From positions 124,001 through 188,000 of the forward strand of contig NZ_SGXD01000001.1 in the NCBI RefSeq assembly GCF_004216915.1: a DNA stretch of 64,000 bases. Direction: 5' to 3'. This document shows, in pieces, positions 8,722 through 17,363 of this stretch. The translations under genes and the position numbers were made by a program. Numbering within the stretch: the stretch's first letter is position 1; each line of letters begins with the position of its first letter. The DNA is from Motilibacter rhizosphaerae. Its GTDB lineage: Bacteria; Actinomycetota; Actinomycetes; Motilibacterales; Motilibacteraceae. The notes below the pieces were generated by a model that saw only the letters and a list, made by a program, of their open reading frames with translations, was not told the origin of the DNA and made no database searches.

Positions 8722-9660
8722 GTGCCGATGATCCTGACCGTCACCCTCAACCCCGCGTGGGACGTGACGTACGTCGTCGACCGGCTGCTGCCGGGGGGCA
8801 CCAACCGGGTGACCTCGGCGAGCGGCCGCGCCGGGGGGAAGGGCGTCAACGTCGGCCGGGTGCTGCAGCAGATGGGCGCCGAGGTGCTCGTCTCCGGCGT
8901 CGTCGGTGGTGCCACCGGCAGCCTGCTGCTCGCCGAGCTTTCCGCGTCGTCGGTGCCGCACGCGATGCTCGAGGAGGCGCCGGAGACGCGGCGCACCGTC
9001 ACCGTGATGGAGGCCGACGGTTCCGCCACGGTGCTCAACGAGGCGGGGGCGGCGGGAGAGCCCGCGCTGTGGACGCGGTGGCTGCGGCACTACGACCGGC
9101 TGGTGGGAGACGCGGCCGTCGTCGTGCTCTCCGGAAGCCTGCCGCCCTGGGCACCCGCCCGCGCGTACGCCGAGCTGACCGCGCACGCGCACGCGGCCGG
9201 GGCGCTCGTCGTCCTGGACACGAGCGGCCCGCCGCTCGTCGCGGCGCTGCCTGCCCGTCCCGACCTCGTGAAGCCCAACGAGGAGGAGGTGCTGCACGCG
9301 ACGGGCGCACCCGACGTCCTGGCTGCTGCGTCAGGGATGTTCGCGGCGGGCGTCCCCCGGGTCGTCGTGTCCCGCGGCGCCGAGGGGCTGCTCGCGGTCG
9401 ACGCGGACGGTCCGCTCACGGTCGTGCCGCCGACGCTCGTCCCGGTGAACCCGACGGGTGCGGGAGACGCCCTGGCGGCGGGACTGGCGCTCGGGCTGGT
9501 CTCGGCCGAGCCGTGGCCGGACGTCCTGCGCCGCGCCGTCGCCTGGTCCGCCGCCGCCGTCCTGCACCCGAGCGCCGGGACCCTCGCCGTGGAGGCGCTC
9601 GACGACATCGCCGCAGGCACCATGGTGCGAGCGGCGCTCCCCGCCCCGAACCCCCGCTGA
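8722..9660 (+). CDS. PfkB-family 1-phosphofructokinase/tagatose-6-phosphate kinase
   Basis: 312 aa. It begins ILTVTLNPAWDVTY and has the substrate motif GRAGGKGVNVGRVL near residue 38 and the PfkB signature with anion hole NPTGAGDALAAGLALGL near residue 245. This is the LacC/FruK branch, which phosphorylates ketohexose phosphates to the 1,6-bisphosphate. Next to AgaS and an aldolase, tagatose-6-P is the likeliest substrate; fructose-1-P is the alternative. GTG 8722 has CGAGG 10 bases upstream and is preferred over ATG 8728. It follows the beta-helix gene by one base. Confidence 0.85.
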   Translation: MPMILTVTLNPAWDVTYVVDRLLPGGTNRVTSASGRAGGKGVNVGRVLQQMGAEVLVSGVVGGATGSLLLAELSASSVPHAMLEEAPETRRTVTVMEADGSATVLNEAGAAGEPALWTRWLRHYDRLVGDAAVVVLSGSLPPWAPARAYAELTAHAHAAGALVVLDTSGPPLVAALPARPDLVKPNEEEVLHATGAPDVLAAASGMFAAGVPRVVVSRGAEGLLAVDADGPLTVVPPTLVPVNPTGAGDALAAGLALGLVSAEPWPDVLRRAVAWSAAAVLHPSAGTLAVEALDDIAAGTMVRAALPAPNPR

Positions 9661-9670
9661 GGACCTGACG

Positions 9671-10507
9671 ATGCTCACCACCACCGCCGACCTGATCTCC
9701 GCGGCGCGCGAGTCCCGCGCACCGGTCCTGGCCTTCAACGTCATCACCCTCGAGCACGTCGAGGCCGTCGCCGACGCGGCGGCAGAGGTCGGCGTGGGCG
9801 TCATCGTGCAGGTGAGCGAGAACGCCGTGCGCTACCACCGCGGCGCGCGACCGCTGACCGCTGCGGTGCTCGCCACCGCCGAGACGCACGAGGCGCGGCT
9901 CTCGCTGCACCTCGACCACGTCGAGGACCTGGAGCTGCTGCACTCGGCGGTCGACCTGGGCGCCAGCTCGTTCATGGTCGACGCCAGCCGGCTGCCCGAC
10001 GACGAGAACACCGCGGTGACGCGGAAGGCGGCGGAGTGGGGCCACGAGCACGGCCTGCTCGTCGAGGCCGAGCTCGGAGCCGTCGGCGGGAAGGGCGGCG
10101 CGCACACGCCGGGCGTGCGCACGGACCCGGACGAGGCCGCGGCCTTCGTCGCCGCCACAGGGGTCGACGCCCTCGCGGTGGCGGTCGGCAGCGAGCACGC
10201 GCGGACACAGCGGACGAGCTCGCTGGACCAGGAGCTCATCCACCGGCTGGCCGCCGCCGTCCCGGTCCCCCTGGTGCTGCACGGGTCCTCGGGCGTGGAC
10301 GAGCCGACGCTGCGCGACGCTGCCGCCAACGGCATCGTCAAGATCAACGTAGGCACGCTGCTCAACGTCGCCTTCACCTCCGCGGTGCGGGAGCAGCTCG
10401 CGGCCGACCCGTCGGGCGTCGACCCGCGTCGGTATCTCGCCGCGGCGCGGGCTGCTGCCGCGGCCGCCGCCGCGGGCACGCTGAGGGCACTGGCCGTCCC
10501 CGCCTAG
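9671..10507 (+). CDS. Class II tagatose/fructose-bisphosphate aldolase (GatY/KbaY-like)
   Basis: 278 aa, the short length of GatY/AgaY aldolases; the housekeeping Fba at 33216-34241 has 341 aa. The zinc motif LHLDHV lies near residue 79, VEAELGAVGGK near 130, LHGSSGVDE near 204 and KINVGT near 224. It would split tagatose-1,6-bisphosphate into dihydroxyacetone phosphate and glyceraldehyde-3-phosphate, the last step of the locus. The C-terminus is Ala-rich. ATG 9671 lies 10 bases after the kinase stop. Confidence 0.85.
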   Translation: MLTTTADLISAARESRAPVLAFNVITLEHVEAVADAAAEVGVGVIVQVSENAVRYHRGARPLTAAVLATAETHEARLSLHLDHVEDLELLHSAVDLGASSFMVDASRLPDDENTAVTRKAAEWGHEHGLLVEAELGAVGGKGGAHTPGVRTDPDEAAAFVAATGVDALAVAVGSEHARTQRTSSLDQELIHRLAAAVPVPLVLHGSSGVDEPTLRDAAANGIVKINVGTLLNVAFTSAVREQLAADPSGVDPRRYLAAARAAAAAAAAGTLRALAVPA

Positions 10508-10523
10508 GGACTACGATGCGCCG

Positions 10524-12677
10524 GTGGCCGCCAGCGGGGAGCTCGCCGTACCGACCCTCCCGGCGGGCGTACGGGCCGGCCGGCAGTACGTCGAGCGCGA
10601 GGTCATGGCGCGGGGCGCGCAGGCCGTCGCCGACGACGCCGCCCTCGTCGCCGCCGAGCTGCTCGCCAACGCCATCCAGCACGGCCTCCCCCCGGTCTAC
10701 GTCCGGGTCGCGGGCGACGCCGACTGCATCCGCGTCGAGGTGCGCGACGCCGACCCGCGCTCGCCCGTCCGGCCGGCGCCGAGCACGAGCAACATGACGG
10801 GGCGCGGCCTCGCGCTGGTCGAGGCCGTGTCGGCCCGGTGGGGCGTCGAGCGCGGCGGCGAGGGCGGCAAGGTCGTGTGGGCCGAGCTGCGCAGCGGGGC
10901 CGCCGCGCACGAGGACGCGCTCGACGTCGACGCGCTGCTCGCCTCCTGGCAGGACGACCAGGCCGCCGCCGGCCAGCGCAGCACCGTCGTGCTCGGCGAC
11001 GTCCCGACCGACCTGCTCATCGCCGCGAAGGCGCACATCGACAACCTCGTCCGCGAGTTCAGCCTCGCCGCCCGGGCGCGGCAGGGCGACGCCGTCCCCG
11101 AGGACCTCGCCCGGCTCATCGAGACCGTGGTGCACGGGTTCGCCGAGGCGCGGGACGCCATCAAGCGCCAGGCGCTGGCGGCCGCGCGGCGGGGGGAGCC
11201 GCGTACGCGCCTGGCGCTGGACCTCCCGGTCTCGGCGGCTGCTGCGGGCGAGGCCTACCTCGCCGCGCTGGACGAGGCCGACACGTACTCCCGCGCCGCC
11301 CGGCTGCTCACGCTGGAGACGCCGCCCTCGCACCGGCTGTTCCGGCGCTGGTACGTCGAGGCCGTCGTGCACCAGCTGCAGGAGCTCGCGCACGGCCTGC
11401 GGCCCGAGCCGGTCACGCCGTTCGAGAGCGTGCTCGTCGACGAGGTCGAGCGGCTCGCCGGGCTGCAGCGGGTGACCGGCGACGCCGCGCGGCTGCAAAG
11501 GGTCACTGCCGCGCTCGCCCGGGCGCGGACGCCGGAGGACGTCGCGGACGTCGTCGTCTCCGAGGGCGTCGCCGCGCTCGGGGCCTCCGGCGGCGGCCTG
11601 CTCGTCCGGGCCGCAGACGGGGAGCACCTCGCCGTCCCCGGCACGGTCGGCTACGGCGCGGAGCTGGTGGACACGCTGCGCGAGGAGCGCGTCGACGCAC
11701 CGCTGCCGGCCGCCACGGCGCTGCGGACGGGCCACCCCGTGTGGCTCGAGTCCCGCCGGGAGCGTGACGACCGCTTCCCCGCCCTGCAGGGGTTCGAGGC
11801 CGGCACGGTGTCGATGTGCGCGGTCCCGCTCATCGTCGGCGACCGCGTCCTCGGCGCGCTGCGCTTCAGCTTCGCGTCACGCCGGCTGTTCGGCGAGCAG
11901 GAGCGAGCCTTCGTGCTGGCGCTGGCCTCGCTGACCGCCGCGACGCTGCTGCGCACCGAGCTGTACGCCGCAGAGCGCGCCGCCGCCCTCGACCTGCAGC
12001 GCGCGCTGCTCCCCGAGCGCATCCCGGACGTCAAGGGGTGGAGCGTCGTCTCGCACTACAGCCCGGCCGGGGGCGAGGGGGCCGGCGGGGACTTCTACGA
12101 CGTGCTCACCCTCGTCGACGGCCGCGTGGTCGCGCTCGTCGGCGACGTGATGGGCCGCGGGGTCGAGGCGGCCGCCGCGATGGCGCAGGTCCGCACGGTC
12201 CTGCGGGCGTACGCCATCGCCGACCCCGACCCGGTCGCGGTGTTCGACAAGGTGGACCACTTCTTCGCCGTCGCCGACCTCTCCCAGCTGGTCACCGTGC
12301 TCTACCTGCTGGTCGACCCCGGCACCGGCCGCGTGGAGGTCGGCAACGCCGGTCACCTGCCACCGGTCCTCGTCGACGACAGCGGCAGCCACCTGGTCGA
12401 CACCAGGCGGGGCACACCCTTCGGCGTGGACGACCCGGAGCGGGCCAGCTCGGCGCTCGAGCTCCCGCCGGGCAGCGCCCTGGTCCTCGTCACCGACGGG
12501 CTCGTCGAGCGCCGCGGCGAGGACATCGACCGCGGCATCGGGCGCGCGCTCGGCGCCGTACCCGGCCCGGGCGGCCGCCTCCCCGGCGCCCTGCTCGCCG
12601 ACCTGCTCGCGGCCTGCGCGGAGCCCGCCGGCCACGACGACGACGTGACCGTGCTGGTGCTCGGCCGGGAGGGCTGA
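10524..12677 (+). CDS. RsbW-like ATPase / GAF / SpoIIE (PP2C) phosphatase fusion
   Basis: 717 aa cytosolic switch protein. Residues about 10-125 form a GHKL anti-sigma-type ATPase with N-box ELLANAIQHG and G-box GRGLALVEAVSARWGVE. Residues 130-330 are a helical linker. Residues about 335-475 look like a GAF sensor (MCAVPLIVGDRVLGALRF). Residues 500-715 are a SpoIIE/PP2C phosphatase with metal motifs GGEGAGGDFYDV, LVGDVMGRGVEAA, VTDGLVERRGE and DDVTVL. Such proteins dephosphorylate anti-anti-sigma factors and may also bind a sigma factor. No partner is adjacent, but an RsbW-like gene lies at 32674. GTG 10524 has a weak ribosome site. It converges on purD with a 25-base gap. Confidence 0.85.
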   Translation: MAASGELAVPTLPAGVRAGRQYVEREVMARGAQAVADDAALVAAELLANAIQHGLPPVYVRVAGDADCIRVEVRDADPRSPVRPAPSTSNMTGRGLALVEAVSARWGVERGGEGGKVVWAELRSGAAAHEDALDVDALLASWQDDQAAAGQRSTVVLGDVPTDLLIAAKAHIDNLVREFSLAARARQGDAVPEDLARLIETVVHGFAEARDAIKRQALAAARRGEPRTRLALDLPVSAAAAGEAYLAALDEADTYSRAARLLTLETPPSHRLFRRWYVEAVVHQLQELAHGLRPEPVTPFESVLVDEVERLAGLQRVTGDAARLQRVTAALARARTPEDVADVVVSEGVAALGASGGGLLVRAADGEHLAVPGTVGYGAELVDTLREERVDAPLPAATALRTGHPVWLESRRERDDRFPALQGFEAGTVSMCAVPLIVGDRVLGALRFSFASRRLFGEQERAFVLALASLTAATLLRTELYAAERAAALDLQRALLPERIPDVKGWSVVSHYSPAGGEGAGGDFYDVLTLVDGRVVALVGDVMGRGVEAAAAMAQVRTVLRAYAIADPDPVAVFDKVDHFFAVADLSQLVTVLYLLVDPGTGRVEVGNAGHLPPVLVDDSGSHLVDTRRGTPFGVDDPERASSALELPPGSALVLVTDGLVERRGEDIDRGIGRALGAVPGPGGRLPGALLADLLAACAEPAGHDDDVTVLVLGREG

Positions 12678-12702
12678 GCGCCGGTCCGTGCTGACGGGCC
12701 GG

Positions 12703-13974
12703 CTACTCCGGCTGCGGCGGGACGACGACCTCTCCCTGGGCGGCGGCACGGGCGATGTCGCTGCGGGTGTGCGAGCCGCGCAGCCGGACGGCGCGCACCC
12801 CGGCGTACGCGGCCTCGCGGGCGCGGCCGAGGTCCTCGCCGGTCGCGACGACGGAGAGCACCCGGCCGCCCGCGGACACGAGCGCGCCCGAGGGGTCGAG
12901 CGCGGTCCCGGCGTGCAGGACGTACGCGGGGGCGGGCACCTCGTCGAGGCCGCTCAGCTCGTCGCCGTTCGTGACCGCGGCGGGGTAGCCCTCGGCGGCG
13001 ACGACGACGACGACCGCGGCGCCGGCGTCCCACACGAGCGGCTCCACGTCGTGCAGGCGCCCGGTCGCGGCGGCGAGGAGCAGGCCGCCGAGCGGGGTGC
13101 GCAGCCGGGCGAGCACGGCCTGCGTCTCCGGGTCGCCGAAGCGGGCGTTGAACTCGATGACGCGCAACCCGCGGGAGGTGAGCGCGAGCCCGGCGTAGAC
13201 GACGCCGACGAAGGGCGTGCCGCGCCGGCGGAGCTCGTCGACGGTCGGCTGGACCACCCGCTCGACGACCTCGTCGACCAGGTCGGCGGGCGCCCACGGC
13301 AGCGGCGAGTACGCCCCCATGCCGCCGGTGTTGGGACCGGCGTCGCCGTCGCCCACGCGCTTGAAGTCCTGCGCGGGCTGGAGCGGGACGACCGTGGTGC
13401 CGTCGCTGAGCGCGAACAGCGAGACCTCGGGCCCGTCGAGGTACTCCTCGATGACGACCGCCCCGGAGCACGCGGCGGCGTGGGCGAGCGCCTCGTCCCG
13501 CGACGTGGTGACGACGACGCCCTTGCCGGCGGCGAGCCCGTCGTCCTTGACGACGTACGGCGGACCGAACGCGTCGAGCGCGGCGGCGACCTCCTCCGGC
13601 GTCGTGCAGACATGGGCCATCGCCGTCGGCACCTGCGCGGCGGCCATGACCTCCTTGGCGAAGGCCTTGGACCCCTCGAGGCGCGCCGCCTCCGCGGACG
13701 GGCCGAAGCAGGGGACGCCGGCGGCGCGGACCGCGTCGGCGACGCCCGCGACGAGCGGCGCCTCCGGGCCGACCACGACGAGGTCGGCGCCCTCGGCCAG
13801 GGCCAGCGCCGCGACGGCCTCCCCGGAGGCGGCGTCGACGGGGACGGTGCGCCCGAGCTCGGCCGTGCCGGGGTTGCCCGGTGCGGTGACGATGCCGGTG
13901 ACGGCGGAGTCGGCGGCCAGGGCGCGGGCGAGCGCGTGCTCGCGGGCGCCGGACCCGATGAGGAGGACCTTCAT
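12703..13974 (-). CDS. purD: Phosphoribosylamine-glycine ligase
   Basis: 423 aa, normal GARS length. It catalyses ATP-dependent joining of 5-phosphoribosylamine and glycine in purine synthesis. The N-terminal dinucleotide-like motif MKVLLIGSGAREHALA, the ATP-grasp loop VKDDGLAAGKGVVVT near residue 141, the signature NTGGMGAYSPLPW near 218, and EFNARFGDPETQ near 283 are intact. ATG 13974 is the start. It follows the aldo/keto reductase by 29 bases on the same strand. Confidence 0.96.
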   Translation of the reverse strand: MKVLLIGSGAREHALARALAADSAVTGIVTAPGNPGTAELGRTVPVDAASGEAVAALALAEGADLVVVGPEAPLVAGVADAVRAAGVPCFGPSAEAARLEGSKAFAKEVMAAAQVPTAMAHVCTTPEEVAAALDAFGPPYVVKDDGLAAGKGVVVTTSRDEALAHAAACSGAVVIEEYLDGPEVSLFALSDGTTVVPLQPAQDFKRVGDGDAGPNTGGMGAYSPLPWAPADLVDEVVERVVQPTVDELRRRGTPFVGVVYAGLALTSRGLRVIEFNARFGDPETQAVLARLRTPLGGLLLAAATGRLHDVEPLVWDAGAAVVVVVAAEGYPAAVTNGDELSGLDEVPAPAYVLHAGTALDPSGALVSAGGRVLSVVATGEDLGRAREAAYAGVRAVRLRGSHTRSDIARAAAQGEVVVPPQPE

Positions 13975-14003
13975 GGCGCGGGCAGACTACCGGTGGACGC
14001 CGC

Positions 14004-15002
14004 TCAGCCGCCCGCGCCGCCGAGGATGCGCTCGATCTCCGCCAGCTCGTCGTCGCTGAAGTCCAGCGTGCGCGCGGCAGCGACGTTGTCCTCGAGCTGG
14101 CGCACGCTGCTCGCGCCGACGAGCGCCGAGGTGACCCGGCCCCCGCGCAGGATCCACGCCACGGCCATCTGCGCCAGGCTCTGGCCACGGCGCCGCGCGA
14201 CGTCGTCGAGCGCCCGGATCACGGCGAGCTTGTCCTCGGTGATCTTCTCCGCGGTGAGGAACGGGCTGCTGCCCGCGGCCCGCGAGCCCTCGGGGATGCC
14301 GTGGAGGTAGCGGTCGGTCAGCAGGCCCTGCTCCAGCGGCGAGAACGCGATCGACCCGGCGCCGACCTCCTCGAGGGTGTCGAGCAGGCCGCCCTCGACC
14401 CAGCGGTCGAGCATCGAGTAGCGCGGCTGGTGGATGAGCAGCGGCGTCCCGAGCCCGGCGAGGATCCGCGCCGCCTCCGCGGTCTGCTCCGCGGAGTAGT
14501 TGCTGATCCCGACGTAGAGAGCCTTGCCCTGCTGCACCGCGGAGTGCAGCGCCCCCATGGTCTCCTCGAGCGGGGTCTCGGGGTCGGGGCGGTGGGAGTA
14601 GAAGATGTCGACGTAGTCGAGGCGCAGCCGGGAGAGCGACTGGTCGAGGCTCGACAGGAGGTACTTGCGCGAGCCCCACTCGCCGTACGGGCCCGGCCAC
14701 ATGAGGTAGCCCGCCTTCGTCGAGACGATGATCTCGTCGCGGTGGGGGCGGAGGTCGCGCTCGAAGAGCTCGCCGAAGTTGGCCTCGGCCGCCCCGGGCG
14801 GCGGGCCGTAGTTGTTGGCCAGGTCGAAGTGCGTCACGCCGAGGTCGAACGCGCGGCGCAGGATCGCGCGCTGCGTCTCGAGCCCCCGCTCGTCGCCGAA
14901 GTTGTGCCACAGCCCGAGCGAGATCGCGGGCAGCCGCAGCCCGCTCCGCCCGACGCGGCGGTAGGGCATCGTGTCGTAGCGGTCCTCGGCGGCGAGGTAC
15001 AT
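14004..15002 (-). CDS. Aldo/keto reductase, YghZ/Gpr-like
   Basis: 332 aa NADPH-dependent (alpha/beta)8 oxidoreductase. It reads THFDLANNYGPPPGAAE (catalytic Asp and Tyr), STKAGYLMWPGPYGEWGSRK (catalytic Lys) and YSHRPDPETPLEETMGAL, with an NADP-binding end LVGASSVRQLEDN. The GYxMWPGPYG segment matches the L-glyceraldehyde-3-phosphate reductase branch (YghZ), which detoxifies methylglyoxal and related carbonyls. The start is ATG 15002 with GGAAGGA upstream. It precedes purD on the same strand. Confidence 0.88.
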   Translation of the reverse strand: MYLAAEDRYDTMPYRRVGRSGLRLPAISLGLWHNFGDERGLETQRAILRRAFDLGVTHFDLANNYGPPPGAAEANFGELFERDLRPHRDEIIVSTKAGYLMWPGPYGEWGSRKYLLSSLDQSLSRLRLDYVDIFYSHRPDPETPLEETMGALHSAVQQGKALYVGISNYSAEQTAEAARILAGLGTPLLIHQPRYSMLDRWVEGGLLDTLEEVGAGSIAFSPLEQGLLTDRYLHGIPEGSRAAGSSPFLTAEKITEDKLAVIRALDDVARRRGQSLAQMAVAWILRGGRVTSALVGASSVRQLEDNVAAARTLDFSDDELAEIERILGGAGG

Positions 15003-15072
15003 CGGGGGGTCCTTCCTCCGGCAGCGGGCGCTCGCACCCTACGCGGGACGGCCAGGCCCGTGAGGGCCGGGC

Positions 15073-15738
15073 TCAGCCGCCGAGGATGCTGCGGTCGAGC
15101 CCGTCGAGGAGCTCGTCGAGCGACTCCCAGACCTCGACCGCGCCCGCCTCCCGCAGCTCGTCGACGCCGAAGCCGCCGTTGCGCACGCACACCGTGGGGA
15201 TGCCGAGCTGCTGCGCGGCCTTCACGTCCCACACCGAGTCCCCGACCATCACCGGCTTGGCGGCGCCGGCGCGCCCCACCGCCACCTCGACGATGTCCGG
15301 AGCGGGCTTGCTCTGCTCGGCGTCCTTGGAGGAGGTCCAGAGCGTGGCGATGCCACGCACGCCGAGGATGTCGACGAAGTGCTCGACGTCGTCCTCCTTG
15401 CCGGAGCTGGCGAGGACCACCTCCAGCCCGCGCTCCTTGACCCGCTGCAGCAGGTCCTGCGCGGGTCCGAAGGGCTGGATCTCGTCGCGCACCGGCGAGA
15501 ACTCCTCCGCGTACGCGTCGCGCAGGTCGTCCCCGTGCTGCCGCTCCACGTCGTCACCGGCGAGGTAGCCGACGATCTGGTCCCCGCCCTGCCCCGTCGC
15601 CCGGTGGATCCGCCAGCACGGGATGGTGAGGCCGAAGCGGCGGAAGGCGCGGTACCACGCGAGCACGTGGTGGTAGTTGCTGTCGACCAGCGTCCCGTCG
15701 ACGTCGAAGACCGCGGTGTCGTAGGCCTGATCGCTCAT
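15073..15738 (-). CDS. HAD-superfamily phosphatase (Gph-like)
   Basis: 221 aa. HAD motif I FDVDGTLVDSNY, motif II LASSGK, motif III lysine in SKPAPDI and motif IV MVGDSVWDVKAA are all present. An alpha-helical cap after motif I places it in the phosphoglycolate phosphatase/beta-phosphoglucomutase class; the substrate is unknown. ATG 15738 overlaps the symporter stop (ATGA), so it is translationally coupled to it. No direct metabolic link to dicarboxylate import is obvious. Confidence 0.85.
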   Translation of the reverse strand: MSDQAYDTAVFDVDGTLVDSNYHHVLAWYRAFRRFGLTIPCWRIHRATGQGGDQIVGYLAGDDVERQHGDDLRDAYAEEFSPVRDEIQPFGPAQDLLQRVKERGLEVVLASSGKEDDVEHFVDILGVRGIATLWTSSKDAEQSKPAPDIVEVAVGRAGAAKPVMVGDSVWDVKAAQQLGIPTVCVRNGGFGVDELREAGAVEVWESLDELLDGLDRSILGG

Positions 15739-17135
15739 GGCCGCGGGCCTACCCCCGTCGGCTCGGTCGCACGCGCCGACGACTCGCGCAGGTCGACGCT
15801 GTCGTGCGTGTCGTCGAGGAGCCGCTCGTCGAACGGCAGCCGCCCGTGCAGGACCTCGTGCATGCGCGCGGTGTCGACCTCGTGCGTCCACGACCCCACC
15901 ACGACCGTCGCGATGGCGTTGCCCGCGAAGTTGGTGAGCGCGCGCGCCTCGGACATGAAGCGGTCGATGCCGACGATGAGCCCGACGCCGTCGAGCAGCT
16001 CGGGCCGGTGCGACTGCAGGCCACCGGCGAGGGTCGCGAGTCCCGCGCCCGTCACGCCTGCCGCGCCCTTGGAGGCCACGACCATGAACAGCAGCAGCCC
16101 GATCTGCTCGCCGATGGACAGCGGCTTGTCGAGCGCCTGCGAGATGAAGATGGAGGCCATCGTGAGGTAGATCGCCGTGCCGTCGAGGTTGAACGAGTAG
16201 CCGGTCGGCACGACGACGCCCACGACGGGCCGGGAGACGCCCGCGTGCTCCATCTTGGCGATCAGCCGCGGCAGCGCCGTCTCGGACGAGGAGGTGCTGA
16301 GGATGAGGAGGAACTCGCGCCCGAGGTAGGCCAGCAGGCGGAGGACGGAGATGCGTGCCGTCAGCCACAGGACCAGACCGAGCACGCCGAACACGAAGAC
16401 CGCGCAGGTGAGGTAGAAGCCGACCATGATGACCGCCAGGCTGCGGAGTGCCTGCCCACCAGCGCTCCCCACGACCGCGGCCATGGCGCCGAAGGCGCCG
16501 ACCGGAGCCAGCCACATGACCATGGCCAGCACCTTGAACACGACCTTCTGCAGCACTGCCACCGCGCGCAGGGCGGGTTCGCCGGCCGTGCCGAGCGGCT
16601 GGATGGCGAAGCCCACCAGCAGGGCGACGAGCAGCGTCTGCAGCACCTGCCCGGCGGTGAGGGCGGAGACCAGCGTCGTCGGGATGATCCCGAGGAGGAA
16701 CTCCTGCGTACCCTCCGCGCCGGTGCCCGCCTGCTTCGCCCCCGCACCACGGAGCTCCTCGGTGAGGTGCAGGCCCGCGCCGGGGTGCAGCAGGTTGCCG
16801 ATGACGAGCCCGACCGCGAGGGCGACGGTGGACATCACGAGGAAGTACGAGAGGGCGAGCCCGCCGGCCCGCCCCACCTGGGCTGCCCGGCGGACGGAGC
16901 CGATGCCCAGCACGATGGTGCAGAAGATGACGGGGCTGATCATCATCTTGATGAGGTTGACGAAGGCCGTGCCCAGCGGCTTGAGCTGCTGCGCCTGCGA
17001 CGGCGCCACGAGGCCCACGACGATGCCGAGGCCCACGGCGGCGAGCACGGCGAGGTAGAGGTAGTGCGTGCGGTCCCGCGAGCGGGAGGGCGCCGCGAGC
17101 CCTCCGCCCTGGCTTCCCTGCGCTCGTGCGTCCAC
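15735..17135 (-). CDS. Dicarboxylate/amino acid:cation symporter (SDF/DctA family)
   Basis: 466 aa inner-membrane secondary transporter of the DAACS family. Eight helices and two re-entrant loops are expected. The serine-rich loop LSTSSSETALPRLI and the motif VVPTGYSFNLDGTAIYLTMAS are clear, typical of DctA/GltP. It imports C4-dicarboxylates or glutamate with protons or sodium. The GTG at 17135 is chosen because a perfect AGGAGGAGG lies just upstream; an in-frame extension to 17156 would place that site inside the coding region. A GC-rich inverted repeat at 17162-17189 sits in its leader. Confidence 0.9.
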   Translation of the reverse strand: MDARAQGSQGGGLAAPSRSRDRTHYLYLAVLAAVGLGIVVGLVAPSQAQQLKPLGTAFVNLIKMMISPVIFCTIVLGIGSVRRAAQVGRAGGLALSYFLVMSTVALAVGLVIGNLLHPGAGLHLTEELRGAGAKQAGTGAEGTQEFLLGIIPTTLVSALTAGQVLQTLLVALLVGFAIQPLGTAGEPALRAVAVLQKVVFKVLAMVMWLAPVGAFGAMAAVVGSAGGQALRSLAVIMVGFYLTCAVFVFGVLGLVLWLTARISVLRLLAYLGREFLLILSTSSSETALPRLIAKMEHAGVSRPVVGVVVPTGYSFNLDGTAIYLTMASIFISQALDKPLSIGEQIGLLLFMVVASKGAAGVTGAGLATLAGGLQSHRPELLDGVGLIVGIDRFMSEARALTNFAGNAIATVVVGSWTHEVDTARMHEVLHGRLPFDERLLDDTHDSVDLRESSARATEPTGVGPRP

Positions 17136-17363
17136 GGGACCTCCTCCTCGAGGCACGGGAGCAGCCCCGCCTGCTCCTCGCCGGGGCTGTTCCCCCTGGC
17201 GGGCGCGGGTACGCGCACTCGACGACGGCGCGGGGTTTGGTGCTGCAGAGCGGGGGAGAGCACGTCCACAGGCGCGCGTACGGGCGTGGCGGGGGCGGAG
17301 CCGCCACCTCTAGCATGGCGCGGCGCTCCAGACCGGAGCGGACGGAGACGGGGGAAGCGGGAC
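17136..17363. promoter_or_regulatory. Divergent intergenic region with two inverted repeats
   Basis: 228 bases between the symporter (leftward) and a lipoprotein gene (rightward). CAGCCCCG at 17162-17169 pairs with CGGGGCTG at 17182-17189 in the symporter leader. GTGGCGG at 17286-17292 pairs with CCGCCAC at 17301-17307 just before a possible -10 hexamer TAGCAT at 17311-17316 for the lipoprotein gene. The promoter reading is weak and no -35 is convincing. Confidence 0.3.

Noticed and set aside
15804-17363. N-terminal extension of the lipoprotein gene by about 520 codons
   Set aside because: The extension is antisense to the dicarboxylate symporter. The true start is ATG 17364, followed by a signal peptide and lipobox.
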